DNA from: Bradyrhizobium liaoningense
GTDB lineage: Bacteria; Pseudomonadota; Alphaproteobacteria; Rhizobiales; Xanthobacteraceae
Reading direction: 5' to 3'
DNA: 64,000 bases
Assembly (NCBI RefSeq): GCF_018130955.1
Contig: NZ_JAFCJM010000026.1
Location: forward strand, 31,652 to 95,651
Position numbers and translations under genes: made by a program
Shown here: one piece after another, positions 1 through 8,477 of the stretch
Layout of the letters: every line of letters starts with the position of its first letter
Numbering within the stretch: the stretch's first letter is position 1
Notes under the pieces: model-generated
The model's database searches: none
Told to the model about the DNA's origin: nothing
Seen by the model: the letters and a program-made list of their open reading frames with translations, nothing else

Positions 1-31
1 AAGCGGTGTAACCGTCAGGGCGAATATGTAA

Positions 32-319
32 CTAATGGCCTTTCCGGCGCCACTTCTGTAAAGCCGATGGGTGCCAGTAGATCATCCGCAATTCGGTATC
101 GGAAAGCATATCGACCCGATGAGGTATGCCGGCTGGCATCCAGAGCGCAAGTTGGGGCGGGACGAACCAGCGTCCAGATGCGGTGTAGACCTGCAGCGTT
201 CCCGAAGCAGCAAAGATTACTTGTGATTCTTTGTGCGCGTGCAATCCGACGGCCTCGCCCCGGGGGAAGGTCCTGCGAAGAATCCTGAATGGCATAGGTC
301 TCTGCGCTTGGCGTGTCAT
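32..319 (-). pseudogene. AraC-family regulator, N-terminal cupin fragment
   Basis: The reading frame encodes about 95 residues of an AraC-type ligand-binding cupin: a histidine-containing stretch (GEAVGLHAHKESQVIF) followed by the small-barrel pattern ending MPAGIPHRVDML. The frame then stops at position 32, long before any helix-turn-helix could appear. A normal family member is about 260-300 residues, so the DNA-binding half is missing or lies in another frame beyond the window edge. A fragment without DNA-binding domain is unlikely to regulate. I chose the ATG at 319 because the conserved part begins just after it; an upstream ATG in the same frame lies at 385. Confidence 0.6.
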
Positions 320-609
320 ATACGTCGATCGGCCACACATCGTTGACACGACTTGGTACCATTGCACGATGACTTGGTCGACCATCCTGTTGCCCAGACC
401 GTGTTGTCTATGTCCATCCCTACCTGCTCTAGTGAGAGGCTAATGTTGAAGTGAATACCGGTCACTGGTGTGCAGTTATGGAAATCCGCGACTGAGAGTA
501 TGCGCAAGTTCGGCCGCCCAAAGGTCGCACCGGAGATTGTATCCTGATGGGCGGGGTCGAATGTTTAACGTCGAAAGCTACGTTTGTCCGCCGTCGCCGA
601 ACTCGGGTT

Positions 610-745
610 CGGGAACCGACGATCAGATGTGGCATCCGAGAGCTGGAAGATGAAGTCGGGGTTGCCTTATTTATACGTCATCCTGGCGGCGCAACGCTCG
701 CCAACGCAGGCAAGAGATTCCTAAATCATGCTCGCATGGCGATCG
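610..745 (+). pseudogene. LysR-family regulator, HTH fragment
   Basis: One frame encodes the second half of a LysR winged-helix domain: IRELEDEVGVALFIRHPGG, then a threonine-poor version of the usual LTxAGxxFLxHAR segment. Nothing upstream restores the first HTH helices, and the effector-binding domain of roughly 200 residues is absent: the MFS gene on the other strand begins its C-terminal end at 764. This is therefore a remnant. Together with the AraC fragment next to it, it shows that this edge of the window has lost regulatory genes. Confidence 0.55.
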
Positions 746-763
746 GTTCGCATCGAATACGCC

Positions 764-2206
764 TTATAAGATGGCGTCCGGCGTCGGGGTTATTGCGGCC
801 GTAAAGGCGCCGCCGACCGAGGCCGCGGCGGCTACGGCGAGACCGACCTCGTAGCCAGACTCGAAAGACGCGACACCGGCGGCCAGTGCCACGCCGATAA
901 GCTGCGCGATCCGGCTCGCCGCATTGTTGATGCCGGAGGCGAGCCCCTCGTTCGTCTGATCAACGCTCGACATGACGGACGCGGTGAGCGGTGCCACGAG
1001 CACTGCGAAAGACAGGCCAAGCAGCGTCATGGGTGCGATAACGCCAACAATCAAGGATTCCTTCTGACTGAGCGCCATCCAAACATATGCTAGTGCAGCA
1101 CCTGCCGGTCCCACGATGAGCATAGTCCGCGCGCCAATCTTGTCCGCCAATCCGCCGAAGACATTCGACAGGAGTCCCACGCCCGGCGTGAAGGGCAGGA
1201 ATGCCAGCCCGGCATCGGTCGACGATAGGGCGCGGCGATCGACGAGATCAAAAGGCAGCAGAAAGAACATAATCGAAATCCCCGTATAGATCATCAGGGT
1301 CGCGACGTTCAGCCCGAGGAAGGCGTGGTTCTCAACAAGGCGGGGTGGCGTCATCGGGTGTTCGCTTCTGCACTCCCAGAACGCGTAGACAGCGAGCCCG
1401 ACAATGCCGAGCCCGGCGACGATCGCGAGCGCCGTGCCTGTCCGAGCCGGAGCGTCCGCGGCGCCCTGAGCTTCAGTAGGTCCGATCTGGCTGAGCGCCC
1501 AGGCGAGTGCCCCGAGCGCCGAAGCCAGGATGGCGGCGCCGATCACGTCGAACCGGCGCTGAATGCGTCCATCTTTGGGCGCGAAGACCAGCAGAACTCC
1601 CACTGCTACGAGCGCGAGTGGCTGGTTGATCCAGAACACGAATGGCCAGCCCAGGGTCTCGGTCAACCAGCCGCCAAGGACGGGACCTCCGGCGGTGGTG
1701 AGAGCCGATGCCGCGGCCCATACGCCGATTGCTCGATTTCGCTCCGTGCGCGGGTAAGTGGCCCCGATCAGGGCGAGACTGGCAGGGGTAACGATTGCAG
1801 CTGCCGCTCCCTGAACGACGCGCGCGGCGATCAACCAGGCGGGCGAAGGCGCCAGCGCGCAAGCCGCGGACGCCAGACCGAACAAGACGCAACCGAGCGC
1901 GAGCATGCGCGCCTTGCCGTAAACATCGGCGAGCGCACCGCCGATCAATGTCAGCGAGGCAAGTGCCAGCATATACCCGTTGAGAACCCATTGAACGGAG
2001 GCGAGGTCCGCACCGAGATCCGCGCGCAATCTCGGCAACGCGACCGGAAGCGCCGTCCCATCGATGAAAGCCATCGAGGATGCGAGCACGCAGGCGGCCA
2101 GCACCATGCTCCGGTGTCGACCCGGCTCTCCCCGCCCGAGTTCTCCCGGGCCCGATTCCGCATCGATAACGCCGCGGCTGCACGGCTCTACGAACGGCTG
2201 TGCCAT
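764..2206 (-). CDS. MFS transporter, DHA2 (EmrB/QacA-type) drug efflux
   Basis: This 480-residue protein has about 14 hydrophobic segments, the usual number for the DHA2 branch of the major facilitator superfamily, which exports drugs and other hydrophobic compounds by proton antiport in the inner membrane. Family landmarks are the N-terminal DGTALPVALPRLRADLG region, the loop motif GGALADVYGKARML, and motif C-like WAAASALTTAGGPVLGG. A strong Shine-Dalgarno (GGGGAGG) precedes the ATG at 2206. It lies 30 bp downstream of the peroxiredoxin-like gene on the same strand, so the two probably form an operon that couples detoxification with export. Substrate unknown. Confidence 0.9.
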   Translation of the reverse strand: MAQPFVEPCSRGVIDAESGPGELGRGEPGRHRSMVLAACVLASSMAFIDGTALPVALPRLRADLGADLASVQWVLNGYMLALASLTLIGGALADVYGKARMLALGCVLFGLASAACALAPSPAWLIAARVVQGAAAAIVTPASLALIGATYPRTERNRAIGVWAAASALTTAGGPVLGGWLTETLGWPFVFWINQPLALVAVGVLLVFAPKDGRIQRRFDVIGAAILASALGALAWALSQIGPTEAQGAADAPARTGTALAIVAGLGIVGLAVYAFWECRSEHPMTPPRLVENHAFLGLNVATLMIYTGISIMFFLLPFDLVDRRALSSTDAGLAFLPFTPGVGLLSNVFGGLADKIGARTMLIVGPAGAALAYVWMALSQKESLIVGVIAPMTLLGLSFAVLVAPLTASVMSSVDQTNEGLASGINNAASRIAQLIGVALAAGVASFESGYEVGLAVAAAASVGGAFTAAITPTPDAIL

Positions 2207-2236
2207 TCATTGACCTCCCCGCTAGTCCGCTGGTCT

Positions 2237-2713
2237 TCAGTTCTTTGCTAAAGATTTGAGGTGGCGGACAAAACCGAGCACATCATCAGGCATCAGACGG
2301 CCGATCGCGCGGGTCGAATAGACGGCCGTCACCACCCGGCATTCGGGATTGAGGACGAAGCCCGTTGCCTGGAGACACACGGGATCGTCATTGACGAAGG
2401 CGCCGGTGACCGCGGAAACCGCTCGCGCGTTGGCGCCGTAAGCGACCGGAAAGCCGAGCTTGTGCTTTTCGACGAGCATCTCCGACTTTTCTCGATCGTC
2501 TACCGATACCGAGACGACCTTGATGCCTTCCCCAGCGAATTTGTCCGCCGCTCGCGCGAAAGCGGCAAGCTGGGCGTTGCAGTACGGACACCAGGAACCG
2601 CGGTGGAATAGGACCACACCGAACCAACCTGCCAGATCGGCAGGCAAATGGATTTCGCCACCACCGACGCGAGCAAAGGTAAGAGAGGGAAAGACATCGC
2701 CATTTTGCAGCAT
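2237..2713 (-). CDS. Peroxiredoxin-like (AhpC/TSA) protein 1
   Basis: About 158 residues with a thioredoxin fold of the AhpC/TSA peroxiredoxin-like group. The redox centre is visible as HRGSWCPYCNAQL, a CxxC motif after the beta strand VVLFHRG, followed by VSVSVDDREKSEM and a conserved C-terminal strand. Such proteins reduce peroxides or act as thiol reductases in the cytoplasm. I place the start at the ATG at 2713 (MLQNGDVFPSL): GAGGA lies 9 bases upstream and the conserved domain begins there. The same frame is open to an ATG at 2857 but that extension resembles nothing I know. Repeat element copy A lies about 210 bp upstream. It is followed by the MFS gene in a probable operon. Confidence 0.85.
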   Translation of the reverse strand: MLQNGDVFPSLTFARVGGGEIHLPADLAGWFGVVLFHRGSWCPYCNAQLAAFARAADKFAGEGIKVVSVSVDDREKSEMLVEKHKLGFPVAYGANARAVSAVTGAFVNDDPVCLQATGFVLNPECRVVTAVYSTRAIGRLMPDDVLGFVRHLKSLAKN

Positions 2714-2920
2714 TACAATTGGTCCTCGTTGTTGAAATGCCGGGCGCTCAAAGCGCCAGCAGTCCTCGCAAGGACGGCCGTCGTATCCGGGAATAACGTA
2801 ACTTTGCTGATCCACCTCCGAGAGGCGTGACGACTCAATTACGTCGCTGCTTTGCATTCGAGTCCCTTGGTCGATTCGGCATCGCGTTTGGTCGCGGCAT
2901 CGAAGGTCTACGAGGGTTTG

Positions 2921-3055
2921 GAGAATGACCTAGGAAGGCCAGCGAGGGAAATCACCTCTCGCTATAGTGTCGATACACGATCGTTATTGCCGCTAGCCGC
3001 GCCACGTGATGCCGTAACGAGAAATGCCACTAACCGCATCTGCAGAGACTTCTAA
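2921..3055 (-). repeat. Dispersed upstream element R1, copy A
   Basis: First of five copies of a roughly 110-135 bp sequence. On the + strand it runs from GAATGACCTAGGAAGGCC through GCGAGGGAAATCACCTCTCGC, TCGATACACGATCGTTATTGCCG split by single-base changes, to CCACTAACCGCATCTGCAGAG. The segment GCGAGGGAAATCACCTCTCGC has arms GCGAG and CTCGC that can pair. The element points towards the minus-strand peroxiredoxin-like gene, whose start is about 210 bp away. This copy is the most diverged of the five. Other copies: 7436-7600, 10982-11150, 31007-31120 (opposite strand), 50040-50155. Confidence 0.75.
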
Positions 3056-3405
3056 GCCCGTTCGGTCGCCATATCGGCCATCAATCCCGTCGCGGCGTGC
3101 GCAACGCGTGGCTATCTGCTCTCCTGAACTGATAAGTGGGCATGGCGTCGATGACGTGTCACCGGTGTTGCCCGACGGCAGTACGCTTGATGCGTAGCCC
3201 GCCTGATTTTCCAGGTGCGTTGCGGAGAGGCGACACGCTCTTCGCCGAGACCAGAGCAGCAGCCGTCTCTACGCACGCCGTCGACACCTCAAAGCCGCGG
3301 TAAACGCGTGGGAATGGAAACCATAACAGTCAGATATTTCCCGAGTGAAATGCCGCCGGCGTAGCATCCCCCAAGAGGCGCCAGGAGCTTCACCAGGAGT
3401 TTCAG
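3056..3405. other. Intergenic, no gene recognised
   Basis: No reading frame here resembles a known protein. Near its end (about 3309-3345) is a block related to those upstream of the SPW-repeat genes at 11.67, 33.91 and 40.69 kb (GGAATGGAAACCATAAC), placed about 95 bp before the next gene. Confidence 0.5.
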
Positions 3406-3762
3406 ATGAGATTAGAAGTAGCTGGTGTCGTGAGGGCGGTTTCTCGACTCGTGAATAAAGAATACGACTGCGAGTATCGTATCAAGGATGATCATCTTTT
3501 CGATCTGGCGCTCAATTCCCCACTAGACCCGAGGCACATCCACGTCGACACCGCCCTCCATTTGGAGAGCGGAGCTGATGCCGGGGATGCCCCGAATACC
3601 TATCCCATTTCGGATAAAAAGATACACAACAAGGGATTGCTGATCGATGCATTCGACATTCTCTGTGAGATCTGCGTCCGCAAGTTAGCCGAGCGGTTGG
3701 TGGAGACGCGTCCTCTTTGGCGTCGCCGTCACATCGGGCGGTGCAGCGCGGGCCGTAAGTGA
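3406..3762 (+). CDS. Hypothetical protein, 118 aa
   Basis: I do not recognise this protein. It has no membrane segment and no signal peptide, is rich in acidic residues and histidine (DPRHIHVDTALHLESG) and ends in a basic tail (RPLWRRRHIGRCSAGRK). Support for coding is a good ribosome site (CAGGAG, 6 bases before the ATG), a start directly after a conserved upstream block shared with the SPW genes, and no better frame on either strand. The basic tail may be a frameshifted end. It sits between the R1 element copy A and the second MFS gene, with no clear operon partner. Confidence 0.45.
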   Translation: MRLEVAGVVRAVSRLVNKEYDCEYRIKDDHLFDLALNSPLDPRHIHVDTALHLESGADAGDAPNTYPISDKKIHNKGLLIDAFDILCEICVRKLAERLVETRPLWRRRHIGRCSAGRK

Positions 3763-3905
3763 CGACCGTTTAGAGGGGGGCTGCTTGAGGTGGAATTGAT
3801 GTTGCGAGGAGTGATCGGCGAACGGACACGGCGGCGCGGCTACAAGCTGCCCTCCAATGATCTCGCGCGCCGCCGCTCGCGCAACCTAACCTGAGGGATT
3901 GGGTC

Positions 3906-5333
3906 GTGAGCAGCGCCTCCCTGATCCTGACTGACCGCAGCCTGGCGCTCTCCAAGCCTAAGGCCGTCGGTGCGCAGGGCAGCACCAAGGTGCTCGCCGC
4001 GTTGAGCCTGGGCAGCTGCCTCGTGTTCGTCAGCAGTTCCCTCGTCACGGTCGCGCTCGCGGCGATTGGCCGAGACATGCGCCTATCGCCGCTCGACCTG
4101 CAGTGGGTGATAAACGCCGAGTTCCGGCCGCTCGCGGCCCTGACCTTGATCGCCGGCGCTCTGGGTGACCGGTTCGGACAGAAGCGGATCTTCCTCGCAG
4201 GGATCGCTTTTTATGGCCTGAGCGCGGCCGCGATTGGTTTCGCACCAAGTTTCGCGTCGTTCATCGTCGGCCGGTTCCTGCAAGGCTTGCGCGAAGCCGT
4301 GATCCTGCCCAACGGCTTTTCCGTGCTCGGGCGGGCCTTTCCCGCCGACACGAAAGCTCCTGCGGTCGGCATCTGGTCCGCCGCGGCGGCTGTCGCCAGC
4401 GGCGTCGCACCCGCGATCGTCGGCGCGAACCTCGATCACGGGTCCTGGCGGGCGACCTTTCTGATGCTACTGCCCGTGGTCGCTGGTGCGCTGGCCGCCG
4501 GCACCGCGTGGATACCCAAGGACTCCCCGACCAACCGCGCCCGGGTCGACGTCCGTGGCGCGGTTCTTTCGGCAGTCGGGAGCGGGTTGGACGCGGGGCT
4601 GACCGGCCTGACCAACGGCTCCGGTCTGAACCTTTGGGTGCTCGTCAACCTGATCGTCGGTCTGGGCGGCCTATTCGGCCTCATCGTGAACGAACGGCAA
4701 TTAGGCCACAACGCCCCTGCTGCCCCGTCCCTCTTCGCCTCGCGGTCGGTCGTCGGCGCGAACCTTTTCACTGTGCTCCTCTACGGGCTGTTCACGGTCA
4801 TGCTAACCTTGATCCCTTTCGTGATGATGCGGGGCGCGCACCTGCCAACGCTGGTGGCGGGCCTAGCCTTCATTCCCCTGCAAGTGCTGATTACGGTCAT
4901 CTCGCCGCTCGCCGGCATGCTTTGCCGCCGGTTCGGCCGGCGCTTGCCATTGTTCGCCGGCAGCGCCGTCGTCGCCTTGGGATGCGCCATCGCGCTCCGT
5001 GTCGGTTCGAACGCGACTTATTGGACGGATATATTCCCTCCCATCCTGTTGCTGGCGCTGGGCATGAGCCAGGCGATCGCGCCGTTGACGACTCTCGTTC
5101 TCACCTCCGTCGAGTCCGATCGCGCCGGAACGCGTCTGGCGTCAACAGCGCGGTCTCGCGCGCCGGGTCGCTCTTCGTTATCGCCCTGCCCGGCGGCGTC
5201 CTGCAGCAGAGCGGTCCCCAGCTGTTCATTCCGCATGGCGATGGCTGACGCCGCGGTCGCCTTGGTTCTCGCCACGCTCGCGGTGTTCATTATCGGGCCG
5301 GGGTCCCACGTCGACTTCATCCCGCCCGACTGA
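3906..5333 (+). CDS. MFS transporter (DHA2 type) with two compensating frameshifts near the C terminus
   Basis: A 475-residue inner-membrane exporter of the same family as the gene at 764-2206, starting at GTG. Landmarks are VTVALAAIGRDMRLSP, AGALGDRFGQKRIFLAG and a motif C region GIWSAAAAVASGVAPAI. The stretch between about 5130 and 5230 is translated in the wrong frame as a Ser/Arg/Pro-rich sequence. The expected sequence ASGVNSAVSRAGSLF appears in the next frame, and FRMAMADAAVALVLATLAVF returns in the original frame. Comparison with the duplicate fragment at 40450-40675 shows a 5-base deletion at the second point, and the first fits loss of one base, so together they restore the frame. 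About 33 residues of the last helices are scrambled, so function is doubtful. Confidence 0.75.
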   Translation: MSSASLILTDRSLALSKPKAVGAQGSTKVLAALSLGSCLVFVSSSLVTVALAAIGRDMRLSPLDLQWVINAEFRPLAALTLIAGALGDRFGQKRIFLAGIAFYGLSAAAIGFAPSFASFIVGRFLQGLREAVILPNGFSVLGRAFPADTKAPAVGIWSAAAAVASGVAPAIVGANLDHGSWRATFLMLLPVVAGALAAGTAWIPKDSPTNRARVDVRGAVLSAVGSGLDAGLTGLTNGSGLNLWVLVNLIVGLGGLFGLIVNERQLGHNAPAAPSLFASRSVVGANLFTVLLYGLFTVMLTLIPFVMMRGAHLPTLVAGLAFIPLQVLITVISPLAGMLCRRFGRRLPLFAGSAVVALGCAIALRVGSNATYWTDIFPPILLLALGMSQAIAPLTTLVLTSVESDRAGTRLASTARSRAPGRSSLSPCPAASCSRAVPSCSFRMAMADAAVALVLATLAVFIIGPGSHVDFIPPD

Positions 5334-5382
5334 CCCGTTCGGCGCGGAACAGGACCAACCTATCGGCAGAAGGAGCAAGCCC

Positions 5383-5802
5383 ATGAAGACCCGCACCATC
5401 ATCGCTGCCGCCTGCGCGGCCCTCGCTATCCCGATAGCCGGCCCCGTCTCGGCCCATGACGGCAAAACGGAAACCGTCACGAAGAACTTCGAGGCGGCCA
5501 TTCCCAATATCCCTGGCAAGTCGCTGCTCGCGGTGGAGGTCGATTACCCGCCGGGCGCGGCCTCTCCGTCCCACACCCACGCGAAGTCGGCTTTCATCTA
5601 CGTCTATGTGATCTCGGGCGCGATCGAGTCGAGGGTGAACGACGGCGAGACGCGCATCTATCGCGCTGGCGAAAGCTGGTCCGAAACACCGGGTGCGATC
5701 CATTCGATCAGCCGCAACGCGAGCAAAACCGAGCCGGCAAAGCTGCTCGCTGTTTTCGTCCTCGACACCAATGACAATCCTCTTACCACGCCCATCAAAT
5801 AA
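5383..5802 (+). CDS. Exported cupin-domain protein
   Basis: A 139-residue single-domain cupin with a signal peptide: MKTRTIIAAACAALAIPIAG followed by a likely cleavage after VSA. Cupin motif 1 is visible as PGAASPSHTHAKSAFIYVYV, giving two of the metal-binding histidines, then SGAIESRVNDGE and a second motif WSETPGAIHSISRN. Proteins of this kind bind a metal and may act as small dioxygenases, isomerases or binding proteins; here the site would be periplasmic. AAGGAG lies about 9 bases before the ATG. It follows the MFS gene by 50 bp on the same strand and could be co-transcribed with it. Exact reaction not identifiable. Confidence 0.85.
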   Translation: MKTRTIIAAACAALAIPIAGPVSAHDGKTETVTKNFEAAIPNIPGKSLLAVEVDYPPGAASPSHTHAKSAFIYVYVISGAIESRVNDGETRIYRAGESWSETPGAIHSISRNASKTEPAKLLAVFVLDTNDNPLTTPIK

Positions 5803-6259
5803 ACCCTCAGACGCATTGAGAGGAACGATGGTCCACGAGGAGATAACGATGGACAGGAATAATGCTTTCGCTCGAGGGGGCGGCCTCCAAATCCCTCACA
5901 AAACCTACTTCGACTACGTTCCTGATGCTCGGCTCGACCGAAGCGAACCGATCGAAGGCGATGATAGGTCAGGGCGAAACCGCCGATGATCTTTCCACGT
6001 GGTCGTCGAGCGTCGTGAGCTACGAGTACACACCTGTAGTGTTTCTCGTGTTCGGTGGGTTGCTTGGAAAGGTTGGTGCGCTCCTGGAACCGTCGACCGA
6101 TGAGCTTGAACTCGATGAGGTCCCTAGCTGATTGGTAGCGCGATAGCGGCGGATGCGGAGTCAGGCAAGCAACAACTCACCTGACATTCGAGCGCACGGC
6201 GCCACGTTGGAATAGGACCACGTGATGAACAGAGAAATGGCACTCAACAGGAGTCTGAA
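5803..6259. other. Intergenic, weak open frames only
   Basis: Two overlapping frames (about 5849-5989 and 5862-6131) are open but resemble nothing I know and have poor ribosome sites. Bases 6221-6258, just before the AhpD-like gene, read CACGTGATGAACAGAGAAAT and onwards, loosely like the distal end of R1 in reversed orientation; this may be chance. Confidence 0.35.
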
Positions 6260-6730
6260 ATGCTGAGACTAAAGTATTGGGCCGTCGCCCCGGAAGCGGT
6301 GAAGCTCATGATGACTCTGAACGCGTACGTGGAACAATCAAGTATCGAGGCGTCTCTGCGCCATCTTGTCAAGCTGAGGGTCTCGCAGATCAATGGGTGC
6401 GCGTACTGCGTCGATCTTCACTCGCACGAGGCATTGCGTGATGGAGAAAATTCGCAGCGGCTTCATTGCTTGACCGTCTGGCACGAAACCGAATTATTCA
6501 CTCCGCGTGAGCGCGCAGCGCTCGCATATGCAGAGAGCATTACGCGCATTTCTGATACGCATGTTCCAGACGAGGACTACGATCAGGTCGCGCGGTATTT
6601 CAATGACCTTGAACTTGTCGATCTAACGCTCACGATATCGACAATGAACGCCTGGAATCGGATGGCGATAAGCTTCCGCAAGCCGGTGGCCGAACGCCGT
6701 TCAACGCAGGCAACCCAAACACAGACTTGA
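6260..6730 (+). CDS. AhpD-like carboxymuconolactone decarboxylase-family protein
   Basis: A 156-residue all-helical protein of the CMD/AhpD family. The signature is VSQINGCAYCVDLHSHEA, which has the redox-active CxxC pair and the histidine that follows; next comes the typical LFTPRERAALAYAESITRI helix. AhpD proteins reduce disulfides in partner peroxiredoxins, and related proteins act directly as alkylhydroperoxidases. AGGAG lies 8 bases before the ATG. It is an isolated gene on the plus strand between a cupin and a frameshifted cupin. A decayed relative is at 30134-30462. The C-terminal tail is short and Thr/Gln-rich (RRSTQATQTQT). Confidence 0.88.
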   Translation: MLRLKYWAVAPEAVKLMMTLNAYVEQSSIEASLRHLVKLRVSQINGCAYCVDLHSHEALRDGENSQRLHCLTVWHETELFTPRERAALAYAESITRISDTHVPDEDYDQVARYFNDLELVDLTLTISTMNAWNRMAISFRKPVAERRSTQATQTQT

Positions 6731-7011
6731 CTGGAATCAACGCGCCGCCGATCATTTCACCGCGCCATCTTTCTCGAGCGCGGCAAATGCCGGATTGAGA
6801 AAGCGCCTTTGGCTTGCGGTTCAAGCCGCGCGCCGGATCGAGACCGATCCGGCCCGCCAATACAAGGCGCGCGCTTATTTTGTGAAACGGTGAACGGCAG
6901 GCTGCAGGGCATTCACCGACCGTCCGTCCCAGCCCGGCCGCATGGCAGCGGGGGGTTTTCCTCCTCCTCGCGGCGCACGGTCACTAACGTCGCGCGCCGC
7001 GTGCCCGACCC
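6731..7011. other. Intergenic, nothing recognised
   Basis: Several short frames cross this stretch, but none resembles a protein family and none has a convincing ribosome site. Confidence 0.4.
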
Positions 7012-7424
7012 CTAGGGGAACGACAGGCCGAAAGCGGCCGGGTCGAGCTGCTCGCCGTCTCGTGGGACCAAAAAGCGCCCCAGCCCACCCGGCACGAAGC
7101 TGAGCAGCAGGGTCGCCTGGTCGCCGACCACCTCGATCGTAGGCGGCACACCGCGAGGAAGAGCAGCGTAGGCGCCTGGCCCCACCTCGACGCGGGCATC
7201 GCCGACCCGCGCGATTAGCTGCCCCTGCACCACGTAGACCAGCTCGTCCTCGCGCGAGTGGGTGTGCAGCGGCGGCTCCTCCCCGGCCCGCACCGTCCAC
7301 AGGACAGCGCCATAGTCGCCTCCGGACTGGCCGCTCTCTACTTTCATCTCGACGCTCGAGCCCCCGCTCGAGGTCACCGTCTCGCCGCCGTGGGGCGGCG
7401 TGAGAACGGCTGCTGGACTGACAT
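7012..7424 (-). pseudogene. Cupin-domain protein with N-terminal frameshift
   Basis: The frame from 7377 encodes 121 residues of a cupin: EEPPLHTHSREDELVYVV holds the metal histidines and PGAYAALPRGVPPTIEV is the second half. Its paralog at 50182-50595 has about 20 extra N-terminal residues. The matching start here is the ATG at 7424, preceded by a perfect AGGAGG, but the frame breaks after about 6 codons. Adding one base near 7410-7416 would restore VLTPPHGGETVTSSGGSS. Either a one-base deletion inactivated the gene or translation restarts downstream. The paralog has His where this copy has Pro (GVPPTIEV versus GVPHTIEV), so a likely metal ligand is lost too. R1 copy B is directly upstream. 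Confidence 0.75.
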
Positions 7425-7435
7425 TGTAGCCTCCT

Positions 7436-7748
7436 GATCGTGTTAACGATGACTATCCACCACCCGACGAAAATGCCCTGGCAACGCCGGCGAGGGAAAT
7501 CACCTCTCGCCATAGAGTCGATAGAGGATCGTTATTGCCGCCGCGCCGCGTGATGCCGTAGCGAGGAATGCTACCCGCCGCATCTACAGAGAATTCTAAA
7601 CCGTTGCCGCTCTTGGACCAATCGAGGTTGCGCGTGCTAACGCGCGCCGCCGTCCTTGACCATGACGCCGCTCTTACGGTGGATTTGTCGTGCGCCACAT
7701 CGTCGACCGGATGCCGATAGAGGTAAGAGAGGGAAAGACATCGCCATA
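7436..7748 (-). repeat. Dispersed upstream element R1, copy B (long form)
   Basis: The core (7459-7600) matches the other copies: GCGAGGGAAATCACCTCTCG, CATAGAGTCGATAGAGGATC, GTTATTGCCGCCGCGCCGCG, TGATGCCGTAGCGAGGAATG. Similarity to copy C (10982-11290) extends on both sides. Towards the gene it covers the leader with TATCCACCACCCGACGA. On the far side it covers GGTGGATTTGTCGTGCGC and AGAGAGGGAAAGACATCGCC. The last segment is identical over about 26 bases to the start of the peroxiredoxin-like gene at 2678-2703, so the long form appears to carry a scrap of such a gene. The element points at the minus-strand cupin. Confidence 0.8.
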
Positions 7749-7854
7749 AGGCGCTTGCGAGCTTGAGCCCTAGAACGGTCTTGGACGGATAACTTCTTCT
7801 ATCACGCTCGAGCCTCTTGGCGTTCTCACACGGCCAAGACCCATTGCGGAAGTG

Positions 7855-8058
7855 GTCGGCCTTAAGGAGAAGCGCCCTAAACCTTCGTATCGCTCCGTGA
7901 CACCATTTAGATGATGTGACGACTACCGACGTTCAATTGAGTTGCTCATCGAGATCTTCCTAGGCTGCATGCGTTGGAAGAGCGCACGGGCTCATAAAGT
8001 GCGATCGTGAAAAAGGATGATCGACAAACATCTGCGATAAAGCCAAGAGGAGACTGCA
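7855..8058 (+). repeat. Upstream block shared with 53085-53395
   Basis: About 200 bp directly before the small CxxC protein gene are clearly homologous to 53085-53282 plus 53380-53395. Shared strings include CTTCGTATCG, GTTCAATTGA, TAGGCTGCATGCG and CGCACGGGCTCAT. In the 53 kb copy one frame of this block gives a 46-residue basic peptide; here that frame is broken. It is probably a decayed small gene plus leader that was duplicated together with the downstream gene. Confidence 0.6.
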
Positions 8059-8280
8059 ATGCCAAACCGCTCCGAACGTCTTAGAACTGGCAATGCCGCG
8101 CGATGCGCAGTTTGTGATGGCAAGTTTGGTCTCGTCTGGCACTACTCGTGGCGAACGCCTCTTTGTTCCAAGAAGTGCGTCGATCGCTTCAGAGCTCGCA
8201 GCGAAAGTAACCGCAATTGGGTGGGCTGGCTCCAGATCACTTTCAACCGGCTGCCAGAGAACCGCGCGAGGGCTTTGTGA
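8059..8280 (+). CDS. Small CxxC/CxxxC protein, putative zinc ribbon
   Basis: A 73-residue protein with CAVCDGKFGLVWHYSWRTPL followed by CSKKCVDRF. Two cysteine pairs about 25 residues apart suggest a small zinc-binding fold. The function is unknown; this looks like a small family I associate with bradyrhizobia. AAGAGGAG is about 9 bases before the ATG. The stop codon overlaps the next start (TGATG), which suggests translational coupling to the 63-residue protein that follows. A nonsense- and frameshift-damaged duplicate is at 53396-53540. Confidence 0.6.
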   Translation: MPNRSERLRTGNAARCAVCDGKFGLVWHYSWRTPLCSKKCVDRFRARSESNRNWVGWLQITFNRLPENRARAL

Positions 8281-8471
8281 TGGTCCAGATCTCACAACGA
8301 GGCAAGGCATATTTGGAGACAGCACGGACTTTGCTCCGCGCAGCCAGGACCATGACCGACTCAGCGATTGCGGCGCAGCTTAAGGCGCTTGCCGACGACT
8401 ACGAGCGGCGATCTGAGAACGCTTCGCATGTTGATGCGGCCAAAACATCCGCCCGATCAGCTGAACGCTGA
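8280..8471 (+). CDS. Small helical hypothetical protein, 63 aa
   Basis: Starts at the ATG at 8280, whose A is also the last base of the previous stop codon, so translation is probably coupled. The sequence is amphipathic and helical (GKAYLETARTLLRAARTM, IAAQLKALADDYERRSENAS) with no cysteines or membrane segments. It resembles a class of short alpha-helical proteins of unknown function common in Bradyrhizobium. The function is unknown, and being in one transcription unit with the CxxC protein is the only context. Confidence 0.5.
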   Translation: MVQISQRGKAYLETARTLLRAARTMTDSAIAAQLKALADDYERRSENASHVDAAKTSARSAER

Positions 8472-8477
8472 AGGCGA

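Noticed and set aside
1325..2251. Long plus-strand frame of 308 codons opposite the first MFS gene
   Set aside because: It is a shadow of the MFS gene: charged, repetitive, without family resemblance, while the minus strand encodes a clear transporter with a strong ribosome site.
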